Notes under the pieces: generated by a model
Database searches by the model: none
What the model saw: the letters and a program-made list of their open reading frames with translations, nothing else
Told to the model about the DNA's origin: nothing
DNA from: Spirochaeta sp.
GTDB lineage: Bacteria > Spirochaetota > Spirochaetia > DSM-2461
Reading direction: 5' to 3'
Assembly: GCA_030635565.1 (NCBI GenBank)
Contig: DAOVYP010000107.1
Coordinates: forward strand, 1 to 7,218
Length of the DNA: 7,218 bases
Program-made: the position numbers and the translations under genes
Shown: one piece after another, positions 1 to 5,886 of the stretch
Layout of the letters: each line of letters begins with the position of its first letter
Numbering within the stretch: the first letter of the stretch is position 1

Positions 1-67
1 AGGTACTCACAGTCAGAATCGGCGATAAAGACCAAACGGCACATCCTGAAATATCACCTTTCCTTTC

Positions 68-89
68 ATCGGCCTTTTTTTTGGCTGAT
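68..89. other. Weak hairpin with an eight-T loop in the left leader
   Basis: ATCGGCC and GGCTGAT flank eight T residues, giving a 7-bp stem with one G-U pair if transcribed rightwards. There is no U tract after it, so it is not a standard terminator in either direction. Positions 1 to about 130 otherwise hold no supported gene. Short frames are open on both strands to the window edge, so a truncated neighbour entering from the left cannot be excluded. Confidence 0.2.
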
Positions 90-130
90 ATGCAATAAAC
101 ATCACCCGCTGACTAATACAGTCGAAAAAT

Positions 131-159
131 TTGATTAAACAATTTCAATTATTTATATT
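131..159 (+). promoter_or_regulatory. Sigma70-type promoter for the DUF1254 lipoprotein gene
   Basis: TTGATT at 131-136 and TATATT at 154-159 are separated by exactly 17 bases. They match the -35 consensus at four of six positions and the -10 consensus at five of six. The surroundings are very AT-rich. The predicted transcription start is near 166, about 43 bases before the favoured TTG start. AT richness makes chance matches more likely, so this is a reasonable but unproven call. Confidence 0.5.
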
Positions 160-196
160 ACATTCTATATATAGAACTTAATACAAAATGATCATC

Positions 197-202
197 AGGA
201 GG
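197..202 (+). promoter_or_regulatory. Shine-Dalgarno AGGAGG that decides the start of the lipoprotein gene
   Basis: A perfect AGGAGG lies six bases before the TTG codon at 209. The earlier in-frame ATG at 188 has no purine-rich site in front of it, and starting there would place this AGGAGG inside the coding region. The site therefore favours the TTG start. Confidence 0.75.
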
Positions 203-208
203 ATCAAT

Positions 209-1750
209 TTGAAAACAATTGTGAAAGTATTTTTACTCGGAACAGCTGTTTTTTTAGCAAGCTGTGCTACTTCAACATCCGGTAGTAATCCATCATCAGA
301 ATCAACTGCAGCTCCCGCAATGAAAATGACTACGGAGATACCGGCAGGTATTCCCACTCCGAATTATATCGATTCCAGAATTGGAGAATTAGTTTCGGTA
401 GATGGTGTACCTACAAAAGAAACCGTTGCAAAGATTTATGACAATCTTGATTACCATCATGCTCTGCAGGCGTTTTTAAGCGGGATACAGATCGCCTCAA
501 TGGAGGCCATGAGAACGGGTATAGAAGCTTTTGGTCCCCCGAATACAACAGTACTCCTGTTTGAAGATTTAATGGACTCAAAAGCACTCTGGCTCACACC
601 GAATACGACAAGTGTTTACATGACGATGTGGTTGGAACTCGGTGACGAACCTTACGTCATAGAAACACCGCCGGACGTTCTGGGAATTATTGACGACCAC
701 TGGTTTAAATACGTAACTGACTTCGGAAGGTTGGGCGCGGATAATAACCAGGGTGGAAAATTCCTTATAATTCCTCCGGGATACGAAGGAGAAATACCGG
801 AAGGCTATTTAACTTATCACACCAATACCTATGGGAACTGGGTTATCTGGCGTGGTTTCCAGGTTGACGGCAGCCCGGCACCAGCTGTTAATACCACGAA
901 AGAAGTGTATAAGGCCTATCCTCTTTCTCAAAAAGACAACCCGCCTGAACTGAATTTTATAAATGTGTCCGGTAAATTCAACAATACGATTCACAACATG
1001 GACAGAACCATATTTGATGAAATAAATGAAGTGGTTCAATCTGAACCGAGCATCGGGCAGAACCCGGAGATTCTGGGTGTGTTTGCTTCAATCGGTATCA
1101 GAAAAGGTGAAGAATTCAATCCGGATGAGAGAATGAAGGACATCCTCTCAGATGCAGCAGAGGTAGGATCTGTAACAGTAAGGACAATTATATCTCAACC
1201 CAGAGATGAGGGGTTTTACCTGTTCGGAAAGGACTCTATCTGGACGAATCCCTTTGTAGGCGGAAGCTATCAGTTTATAAATGATGGTGTACATCTGCTG
1301 GATGCGCGTGCGGCTTTTCACTTTTATGCTACCGGCATCACACCGGCCATGGCCAGAGACATTATTGGTAAAGGTTCCAAGTATGCGGTAGCGTACCTGG
1401 ATAATGAAGGAAATCCATTTGACGGGAACAAAACCTACAAGGTAAACGTTCCCGACAACGTTCCTGCAGCTGATTTCTGGTCCTTTACGCTTTATGACAA
1501 CCAGACAAGAGCCATGCTGCAGACAGACCAGAGATTTCCGGGACTTGATGGAAATAAAGAAGGTTTGATCAGAAATGCGGATGGATCATATGATGTTTAT
1601 TTCGGACCTGCAGCTCCTGAAGGCCAGGAAAATAACTGGGTACAGACAATCCCCAATAGAGGTTGGAATATGGTATTCAGATTATACGGACCCCTTGAAC
1701 CCTGGTTTGACAAAGAATGGAAGCCGGGAGAACCGGAATTGGTTAAGTAA
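209..1750 (+). CDS. DUF1254/DUF1214 domain lipoprotein
   Basis: Predicted 513-residue exported lipoprotein of the DUF1254/DUF1214 family (COG5361 type), whose biochemical role is not established. Starting at TTG, the N-terminus is a short basic segment and a hydrophobic stretch ending in LASC, a lipobox with the lipidated Cys at residue 19. The next residue is Ala, not Asp, which suggests the outer membrane rather than inner-membrane retention. A Ser/Thr-rich linker follows. The DUF1254 part (roughly residues 70-240) contains DYHHALQAFLSG, NTTSVYMTMWL and the Gly/Asn-rich stretch before FLIIPPGYEG. The DUF1214 part (roughly 365-500) contains ARAAFHFYATGITPAM, the FWSFTLYD region and a C-terminus with NWVQTIPNRGWNMVFRLYGP, typical of the family. 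The gene is complete and stands alone on its strand. It looks more AT-rich than the minus-strand genes, which hints at separate acquisition. An ATG start at 188 would add seven residues. Confidence 0.88.
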   Translation: MKTIVKVFLLGTAVFLASCATSTSGSNPSSESTAAPAMKMTTEIPAGIPTPNYIDSRIGELVSVDGVPTKETVAKIYDNLDYHHALQAFLSGIQIASMEAMRTGIEAFGPPNTTVLLFEDLMDSKALWLTPNTTSVYMTMWLELGDEPYVIETPPDVLGIIDDHWFKYVTDFGRLGADNNQGGKFLIIPPGYEGEIPEGYLTYHTNTYGNWVIWRGFQVDGSPAPAVNTTKEVYKAYPLSQKDNPPELNFINVSGKFNNTIHNMDRTIFDEINEVVQSEPSIGQNPEILGVFASIGIRKGEEFNPDERMKDILSDAAEVGSVTVRTIISQPRDEGFYLFGKDSIWTNPFVGGSYQFINDGVHLLDARAAFHFYATGITPAMARDIIGKGSKYAVAYLDNEGNPFDGNKTYKVNVPDNVPAADFWSFTLYDNQTRAMLQTDQRFPGLDGNKEGLIRNADGSYDVYFGPAAPEGQENNWVQTIPNRGWNMVFRLYGPLEPWFDKEWKPGEPELVK

Positions 1751-1761
1751 CTGATGCTGAT

Positions 1762-1796
1762 CGCCGGGTAACCGGTTTGTCCCGGTGCTTGATTTT
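1762..1796 (+). terminator. Probable rho-independent terminator after the lipoprotein gene
   Basis: CGCCGGG at 1762-1768 pairs with CCCGGTG at 1781-1787 (seven pairs, one of them G-U) around a 12-base loop. The loop itself contains the palindrome AACCGGTT. CTTGATTTT follows, an imperfect U tract. The hairpin starts 12 bases after the TAA, a sensible place for a terminator. The broken T run lowers confidence. Confidence 0.45.
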
Positions 1797-1884
1797 AATC
1801 TGCGGATATTGCTGTACTCTGACCGACACGCGTTCGCATCCGCAGTGCCCTGCGTCGGCTCGATCAAGTCTGAGCAAGCTCTGA
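1788..1884. repeat. Nested inverted repeats between convergent genes
   Basis: Several arms are interleaved. CTTGAT (1788-1793) pairs with ATCAAG (1863-1868). CTGCGGAT (1800-1807) pairs with ATCCGCAG (1838-1845). CCGAC (1823-1827) pairs with GTCGG (1854-1858). A further small dyad is centred on GAGCAAGCTC near 1876. The second and third pairs overlap and cannot form together, so the segment could adopt alternative folds. No convincing coding frame is present. It could serve as the terminator region of the leftward Nudix gene or be a copy of a dispersed intergenic repeat; the sequence alone does not decide. Confidence 0.45.
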
Positions 1885-1911
1885 CTCCGGCATCGTGGTA
1901 TCCCGGGAGCT

Positions 1912-2658
1912 TTAGAACATCAACTCATGAGTTTCCGGACTGCCGTATTCGGGGATTGAGTCCATCTTCAAACCCCGATTTGCCAGGGTTGTCTGCACAA
2001 TTTTCCGGTTAAATGGATGAGTTTCCGCATGGTTCAGATATTCATCAACCGGCACCCATCCGGCTTCTGAAATCTCACCGGGATCAATTGTGATTTGCGA
2101 ACTGAGAGGATTCAGACGACAGATAAAATAAATATCCGATTTACCATAGCGGTATCCGTGCCAGTGACGAAAGCAGTTCAGCGAGAGAAATTCACTTCGG
2201 ATACCGGTCTCCTCATAAACCTCACGTACAACAGCATGAGAAATGTGCTCTCCGGGATCCAATGCACCCCCGGGCAATTTAAAATGTTTCCGGGTATGAT
2301 GGCGTTCCTGAATAACCAGAATCCGGTTCTGTGAATCAATCAGGACACCGCCGACACCGATATAATGGGTCGCATACCCTGGGACAAAAGTATCAGGATT
2401 CACCCTGTAAATCAGCTGTAATCCATGCTCATCCGCATGATGATAGAAAAAACCCAGATCCACCGCCGGTGCCACCAGATCAGACCGGGACAGCGGCAGA
2501 TAAAGCCAGACGAGTTGGAGCTCCGTATTTTCAATGTCTCTGAGGGTCTGCTTCAGAATATTAAAGAAATATAGTCTATCTTCCGGTAAAGACCCGGTTT
2601 CCAGTACAGCTCCCTGAAAGGGATTGGTTTCATAAGCAAGAACCTTATTTCGATTCAT
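1912..2658 (-). CDS. Nudix hydrolase with NUDT6-like N-terminal domain
   Basis: A 248-residue Nudix-family pyrophosphohydrolase, cytosolic with no signal peptide. Residues 1 to about 90 resemble the pre-Nudix domain of NUDT6-type proteins (PF18290), seen in the DLGFFYHHADEHGLQLIYR stretch. The catalytic Nudix domain follows from about residue 95. The Nudix box is intact: G131, five residues, E137, seven residues, then R145-E146 and the EETGI ending at 153, supplying the metal-binding glutamates. Relatives with this architecture act on NADH, ADP-ribose or CoA-type substrates; which one applies here is inference. The ATG at 2658 has a modest AGGG seven bases upstream (complement of 2665-2668). 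It lies 72 bases downstream of nadR on the same strand, so the two could be co-transcribed and both bear on NAD turnover. The convergent neighbour is the DUF1254 gene. Confidence 0.9.
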   Translation of the reverse strand: MNRNKVLAYETNPFQGAVLETGSLPEDRLYFFNILKQTLRDIENTELQLVWLYLPLSRSDLVAPAVDLGFFYHHADEHGLQLIYRVNPDTFVPGYATHYIGVGGVLIDSQNRILVIQERHHTRKHFKLPGGALDPGEHISHAVVREVYEETGIRSEFLSLNCFRHWHGYRYGKSDIYFICRLNPLSSQITIDPGEISEAGWVPVDEYLNHAETHPFNRKIVQTTLANRGLKMDSIPEYGSPETHELMF

Positions 2659-2730
2659 GGCTTACCCTACATTTAATTCAATTCTCGATCAACTTTCAGG
2701 TTTTTTTCCTGTATTCCACTTTGTGTCAGG

Positions 2731-3777
2731 TTATGGTTTGTGTGACTCAAAAAGATTGTCGATCGCCATTTTCGCTTCGACGAAACGGTTGTTGTAGTCG
2801 CCGCTGACGGTCCGATACGATATGCCATATTCAGAAAGCATCTCTTTCAGGTGAATGTTGTTCTTTTCCCTCACCTTCTCATCTCCGGCAAAACGGATAC
2901 CATCGTCGACCCACTCGAGATCGGGCTCAAGAAAAAGCCAGAGGTCGAATTTCTGACGTCTGATGATTTCATCGATCAGACCGCTCCTCCGCTTGAAATA
3001 CATTTCAAGATAATCCTGGGTGACAAAAGCAACGCGGTCGATCAACAGGAGGCGGTTGCAGCCGAGGGTCAATTTCTCGGTCAGGAGGAAGTGTTCCATG
3101 GCGAGCTGGTCGAAGTGCTCCACCGTAAGCTGGTCGCTGAAACGAAGACAGTAATCCCGACCAACCTCATGAACGTACGGTGTGTTGTAGAACTTGCTGA
3201 GTTTCTCTGTGAGGGTTGTCTTGCCCACGCTCTCAGTGCCTACAATGGCAATCCGCTTTACGAAAAAAGCCTGGACGGTCTGAGGGAGAAGATCCCAGTA
3301 ATCGTAGAGGTTCTGCCTTATCTCTCCGGCGGAACGGGCTCCCACGGTGTCACGCCGGGCGTCAATGACAACATGCCTGGCCTCGGGATAATACTTGTCA
3401 AAGAGTTCATCGTACACATGTTCTGAACTGAATACATGGGTTATGGGCTTGCCGATCGCTTCTTTAACAGCCCGGGTGCCGGCGTCCCAATCGTCGGATT
3501 TTCCCCAGCTTTCGTCCTGTATATGGAGGATGCGGATGTTTTCCAGCTGGCTGAGACACTCACCGATCCAACTCAATCTCACTTCCGCCGGCATGGGTAC
3601 CACACCGTCGGAAATGCAGATTTCCCGATCCCGATCTTCGCTCGAGTTGAGTACCACATAGAGATTCTCCACCTGGTTGCTCGCTTCGATGATTGCAAAT
3701 ATATGACCCCGATGAAAGGGAAGGAAACGCCCTCCGATGAAGCCGACGGTCCCTTTTATATGCGCCAGTGACTGCAT
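2731..3777 (-). CDS. nadR: NadR-like NMN adenylyltransferase / ribosylnicotinamide kinase
   Basis: A 348-residue cytosolic protein with two NAD-salvage activities expected in order. The N-terminal nucleotidyltransferase domain has GGRFLPFHRGH, with the HxGH-type motif HRGH at 22-25. The C-terminal P-loop kinase domain has Walker A GTESVGKTT at 180-188, an LLLID acidic strand at 243-247 and EWVDDGIR at 288-295. Family members make NMN from ribosylnicotinamide and then NAD from NMN. The N-terminal helix-turn-helix repressor domain of enterobacterial NadR is absent, as in the Haemophilus form, so this is probably only an enzyme. One oddity is that the motif normally resembling ISxTxxR reads RSAGEIR at 148-154, missing the usual Thr. 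Start: ATG at 3777 with AGGAGC (complement of 3786-3791) eight bases upstream. A PnuC-type transporter partner is not in the window. Confidence 0.88.
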   Translation of the reverse strand: MQSLAHIKGTVGFIGGRFLPFHRGHIFAIIEASNQVENLYVVLNSSEDRDREICISDGVVPMPAEVRLSWIGECLSQLENIRILHIQDESWGKSDDWDAGTRAVKEAIGKPITHVFSSEHVYDELFDKYYPEARHVVIDARRDTVGARSAGEIRQNLYDYWDLLPQTVQAFFVKRIAIVGTESVGKTTLTEKLSKFYNTPYVHEVGRDYCLRFSDQLTVEHFDQLAMEHFLLTEKLTLGCNRLLLIDRVAFVTQDYLEMYFKRRSGLIDEIIRRQKFDLWLFLEPDLEWVDDGIRFAGDEKVREKNNIHLKEMLSEYGISYRTVSGDYNNRFVEAKMAIDNLFESHKP

Positions 3778-3970
3778 TTCGTGACGCTCCTGAGTCGTTG
3801 TTCTTAACCCTATCTTAACCGATCCAAGGCCTTTTCAATGCATAACAACAACATAATTTTACTGATTTCCGGAATTTATCGACTGCGCACAGAATTATGG
3901 CAGCGGGAGAAGATGAAGACGATTTCTGCCAATCCAAAGGGTGGATTCGTCCTCCGGTGCTCGGTTCCCC

Positions 3971-4044
3971 TTCGAATCCGATATCCTCCACATGAATGAA
4001 GCCGCCCTGCCGGACGGCTTCTTGTGGAGGATATCGGATTCGAA
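3971..4044. repeat. 74-bp interrupted palindrome containing the 3' end of tRNA-Ala
   Basis: The outer arms, 3971-3992 and 4023-4044, are perfect 22-base inverted copies. The right arm is the tRNA from T54 (first base of the T loop) through A73 plus two bases. The inner arms, 3998-4007 and 4012-4021, pair over 10 bp around a four-base loop. Between inner and outer stems are five unpaired bases on the left and one on the right. The left copy is only the last 20 bases of a tRNA; no tRNA body precedes it on the plus strand. In the leftward transcript the whole element could fold into a hairpin that competes with the tRNA T arm and acceptor stem. Confidence 0.9.
3998..4021 (-). terminator. Hairpin just downstream of tRNA-Ala, possible terminator without U tract
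   Basis: Read leftwards, GAAGCCGUCC and GGGCGGCUUC form a 10-bp stem (one G-U pair) with a GGCA loop, starting three bases after A73. The position suits a tRNA terminator. It is followed by AUUCAUGUGG rather than a U run, so intrinsic termination would be weak. The expected U tract may have been replaced when the inverted tRNA copy formed. The hairpin is clear; the terminator role is inference. Confidence 0.45.
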
Positions 4045-4097
4045 CCGACGACCTGTTGATTGCGAACCAACCGCTCTGCCAACTGAGCTAATCCCCC
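4025..4097 (-). tRNA. tRNA-Ala (anticodon CGC)
   Basis: A complete 73-base cloverleaf can be drawn on the minus strand. The acceptor stem is GGGGGAT/ATCCTCC, including a G3-U70 wobble, the classic alanine identity element. The D arm is GCTC/GAGC with an AGTTGGCA loop. The anticodon stem is GTTGG/TCAAC with loop TTCGCAA, giving anticodon CGC at positions 34-36 for codon GCG. The variable loop is AGGTC. The T arm is GTCGG/CCGAT with loop TTCGAAT. The discriminator is A73, and the genome continues CAAG, so CCA is not encoded and must be added after transcription. A good promoter lies just upstream. Bases from T54 to the 3' end are also present as an inverted copy 30 bases downstream, which could interfere with folding of the precursor. 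Convergent evidence from anticodon and G3-U70 makes the alanine assignment firm. Confidence 0.95.
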
Positions 4098-4109
4098 GGG
4101 GAAGCCAAG

Positions 4110-4137
4110 AATATACCGAGTCAGGTTGATTTATCAA
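4110..4137 (-). promoter_or_regulatory. Promoter for tRNA-Ala
   Basis: On the minus strand TTGATA (4137-4132) and TATATT (4115-4110) each match consensus at five of six positions and are 16 bases apart. The expected transcription start falls near 4103, about six bases before the mature tRNA 5' end at 4097. It sits in the short gap after the acylphosphatase stop, so the tRNA has its own promoter and need not depend on the ribosomal operon. Confidence 0.7.
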
Positions 4138-4144
4138 GAAGCAA

Positions 4145-4417
4145 TTACCAGGTCATATCGAATCCGGAATATCTGCCGGTTGAAGACTTTTTCTCCGCCT
4201 GTACTTCCCTGACCATGGCTCCCGGTGGGCCGTCTCTCAGAAGAGATTCCAGTAAATCCAGGTTATCATCCGCACCTTCCGCCCAGACTTCCACCGATCC
4301 GTCGCCCAGATTACGGACCCAGCCGGTGAGGCCGAGGGATTTTCCGCGTCTCATGACAAACCAGCGGAACCCGACACCCTGCACCAGGCCGACGACAATG
4401 TATTTCCTCGCACTCAC
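4145..4417 (-). CDS. acyP: Acylphosphatase
   Basis: Small cytosolic enzyme that hydrolyses carboxyl-phosphate bonds such as those in acetyl-phosphate or carbamoyl-phosphate. From the GTG at 4417 it has 90 residues, the normal family length. The signature VQGVGFRWF holds the catalytic Arg18 in the phosphate-binding loop. GWVRNLGDGSVEV supplies the catalytic Asn36. The C-terminus ends in YSGFDMTW, like the usual family ending around a final F-x-I/M strand. An alternative TTG start at 4432 overlaps the recX stop as TTGA and would add five residues. I prefer GTG because AGGTGA sits four bases before it and because the resulting MSARKYIVVG start matches relatives. It is the last protein gene of the rplM-rpsI-recX-acyP run, with recX ending 11 bases upstream. 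Confidence 0.93.
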   Translation of the reverse strand: MSARKYIVVGLVQGVGFRWFVMRRGKSLGLTGWVRNLGDGSVEVWAEGADDNLDLLESLLRDGPPGAMVREVQAEKKSSTGRYSGFDMTW

Positions 4418-4421
4418 GATT

Positions 4422-4427
4422 TCACCT
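4422..4427 (-). promoter_or_regulatory. Shine-Dalgarno AGGTGA favouring the GTG start of acyP
   Basis: AGGTGA on the minus strand ends four bases before the GTG at 4417-4415. It lies inside the coding region if the TTG at 4432 were used, so it supports the shorter acylphosphatase. Confidence 0.55.
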
Positions 4428-4428
4428 T

Positions 4429-5102
4429 TCAATCACCGCTATATTTACTGCTCTTGCTCCTGATAAGAGCCCGAACACGCGAAACCAGGAACCCCCGGCG
4501 AACCAGTGCCGCCAGCAGTTTTTCATCGGTAATACCGGATCGCCGGGACAGCTTGTCCCAGGCTCGCTCCATCGCTTCTTCGGCCTCATCGTCCCCGAGC
4601 TCTTCAAGGACGGTCTCCACGGCCTCACGAGCTGCGGAGCCGCCGATTCCCCTGGACATCAGAGCACCGCGTAAGCGTGAGGGTCCTTCCGGTCGGCTGC
4701 GCAGACGAGAGCGAACCCAGGCTTCGGCGAAGCGCCGGTCGTCAAGAAAGCCGGCGGACACAAGCCTGTCCAGGGCTGATGAAACAGCCTCCCGGGAGAA
4801 TCCTTTCTTTGAAAGTTTAACCGCTAAACCCCGCCGGCACTGTTCCGAACGGGCCAGCAGGTCCAGAGCCTTACGGCGGCAACGATAGGTTTCGGAGGCT
4901 GACTCGAGGTCAGCAAGAATTGATTCATCCAAATCCAGACCCGCCGAAAGATGGAGTGCTGCCGGGTGATCTGCGTCCAAAAGAAAAAGGGAACCATCCT
5001 CGAGACGTACACGCAGTACACTCCCGTCGGTTCCCTCTCTCTTGAGTTCGGAGATTTTAACGTTTGGAGAACTGGAACTTCTTCCGTGCTCCGGGTTGAC
5101 AT
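4429..5102 (-). CDS. recX: RecX-family regulator of RecA (start uncertain, fused in frame to rpsI as printed)
   Basis: RecX binds RecA filaments and limits RecA activity in recombination and the SOS response. The sequence shows the family's helical repeat pattern. [20 protein letters not shown] begins the first three-helix unit. [20 protein letters not shown] is the most diagnostic stretch, and [12 protein letters not shown] follows. A third, weaker unit reaches the C-terminus near [14 protein letters not shown]. The domain is preceded by a small beta-rich N-terminal part ([24 protein letters not shown]). As printed, the frame runs without a stop from rpsI, and there is no ATG, GTG or TTG near the expected N-terminus. 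Restoring one G beside 5100/5101 to repair rpsI would create ATG GTC in this frame and give a 224-residue RecX overlapping the end of rpsI by about 47 bases. The stop TGA overlaps the possible TTG start of acyP. Family call is confident; start is not. Confidence 0.88.
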
Positions 5103-5448
5103 ACTTTTTACGCTCGACCATACGGGCGTCCCTGGTGAGGAAGCCGTTGGCTTTCAACGTGGGACGGTTGGTTTCATCGAGTTCGACGAGGGCCCGGGCG
5201 ATTCCATGACGGATCGCACCGGCCTGACCATTGATTCCGCCACCGCGGACATTGATGAGGATATTCAGCTTTTCATCGTTGGCTGTTACCGACAGAGGCT
5301 GCCTGACGACATCCCGGAGAACCTCAATGGGAAAGTACTCTTCCAGACTTTTGCCGTTCACCTTGATTCCCGGTGCACCTTCCCGAATGTACACACGGGC
5401 TACGGATGTTTTTCGACGGCCTGTACCGTTGGATATAATCTTAATCAC
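5057..5448 (-). CDS. rpsI: 30S ribosomal protein S9, with an apparent one-base deletion near its 3' end
   Basis: S9 is part of the small-subunit head; its C-terminal tail reaches the P-site tRNA. Residues 1-116 are canonical: [12 protein letters not shown] at 8-19, the [19 protein letters not shown] core, and [13 protein letters not shown] ending at Tyr116. After Tyr116 the printed frame leaves the family and runs into recX. Shifting by one base gives [13 protein letters not shown] and a TAA at 5059-5057. Adding one G between 5101 and 5100 (TAT GGT CAA) restores [17 protein letters not shown] and exactly 130 residues, the usual S9 length. Start is GTG at 5448 with AGGAG six bases upstream. 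It lies nine bases after rplM, in the standard L13-S9 pair. A sequencing or assembly error is the simplest cause; a true mutation, a fusion or -1 frameshifting remain possible. Confidence 0.93.
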
Positions 5449-5454
5449 AATATG

Positions 5455-5459
5455 CTCCT
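5455..5459 (-). promoter_or_regulatory. Shine-Dalgarno of rpsI overlapping the rplM stop codon
   Basis: On the minus strand the rplM stop TAG (5460-5458) shares bases with AGGAG (5459-5455), which is six bases before the rpsI GTG. This arrangement suits translational coupling of L13 and S9 and supports the GTG start. Confidence 0.75.
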
Positions 5460-5886
5460 AGAATTCCAGTGCTTCAGGCTGCTGCGCATCATGGGGATGA
5501 GCGGCACCAGCGTAAATCTTTACATTCTGATAAAGCTTATTGCCCAGTGGGCCGCGAGGCAGCATGCCTCTGACGGCTTTTTCCATTGGAGCCGTCGGCT
5601 TGCGGGAAACGAGCTTTTCATAGTTCTCAACTTTGAGTCCACCGAGATATCCTGAATGCCGGTAATACAGCTTGTTCTGCTTCTTGTTGCCAGTCAACTG
5701 AACCTTGTCCGCATTCACGATGATGACGAAATCACCAACATCATGGAATGGAACATAATAAGGCTTATGCTTACCCCGGGCAATGGACGCCGCTTTCACG
5801 GCCACGCGTCCCAGGGTTTTGCCGGTCGCATCGATGACGTACCATTTATGGACGACATCTTTTGGTTTTACGTAGATCGTTTTCAT
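5458..5886 (-). CDS. rplM: 50S ribosomal protein L13
   Basis: L13 is an early-assembly protein of the large subunit that contacts 23S rRNA. From the ATG at 5886 it has 142 residues, the standard length. It begins MKTIYVKPKDVVHKWYVIDA, followed by GKTLGRVAVKAASIARGKHK, then FVIIVNADKVQLTGNK, YYRHSGYLGGLK and the conserved AVRGMLPRGPLG. It ends with IYAGAAHPHDAQQPEALEF, typical of the family. An in-frame ATG at 5910 would add eight residues, but GAGG lies seven bases before the 5886 ATG and the shorter form matches relatives. It is the first gene of the rplM-rpsI-recX-acyP operon. A candidate promoter lies about 150 bases upstream, leaving a leader of roughly 140 bases in which L13-mediated feedback could act; that regulation is known for some bacteria and is only inference here. 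Confidence 0.97.
   Translation of the reverse strand: MKTIYVKPKDVVHKWYVIDATGKTLGRVAVKAASIARGKHKPYYVPFHDVGDFVIIVNADKVQLTGNKKQNKLYYRHSGYLGGLKVENYEKLVSRKPTAPMEKAVRGMLPRGPLGNKLYQNVKIYAGAAHPHDAQQPEALEF

Noticed and set aside
1..138. Short open frames at the left edge on both strands
   Set aside because: Several frames are open at once in a short AT-rich segment, none has recognisable protein features, and no choice between them is supportable.
2685..2712. CAGG-T7-CCTG dyad between nadR and the Nudix gene as a terminator
   Set aside because: The stem is only about four base pairs and, read leftwards, the loop is A-rich with no U tract after it, so it is too weak to call.
2851..3426. A 191-codon plus-strand frame opposite nadR
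   Set aside because: Antisense to conserved NadR motifs, without a convincing ribosome site or recognisable domain.
3931..3947. AATCCA/TGGATT hairpin upstream of nadR
   Set aside because: Six-base arms with a five-base loop and no U tract on either side; such dyads occur by chance and nothing ties it to a function.
3895..4137. Overlapping reading frames on both strands across the tRNA region, up to 80 codons
   Set aside because: They translate the tRNA and its inverted copy (GISSVGRAVGSQSTGRRFES is a typical translated tRNA), show no protein family and have no suitable start sites.
4951..5655. A 234-codon plus-strand frame opposite rpsI, recX and rplM
   Set aside because: It is antisense to three well-recognised genes and shows no family resemblance, so it is a shadow of their codon use.
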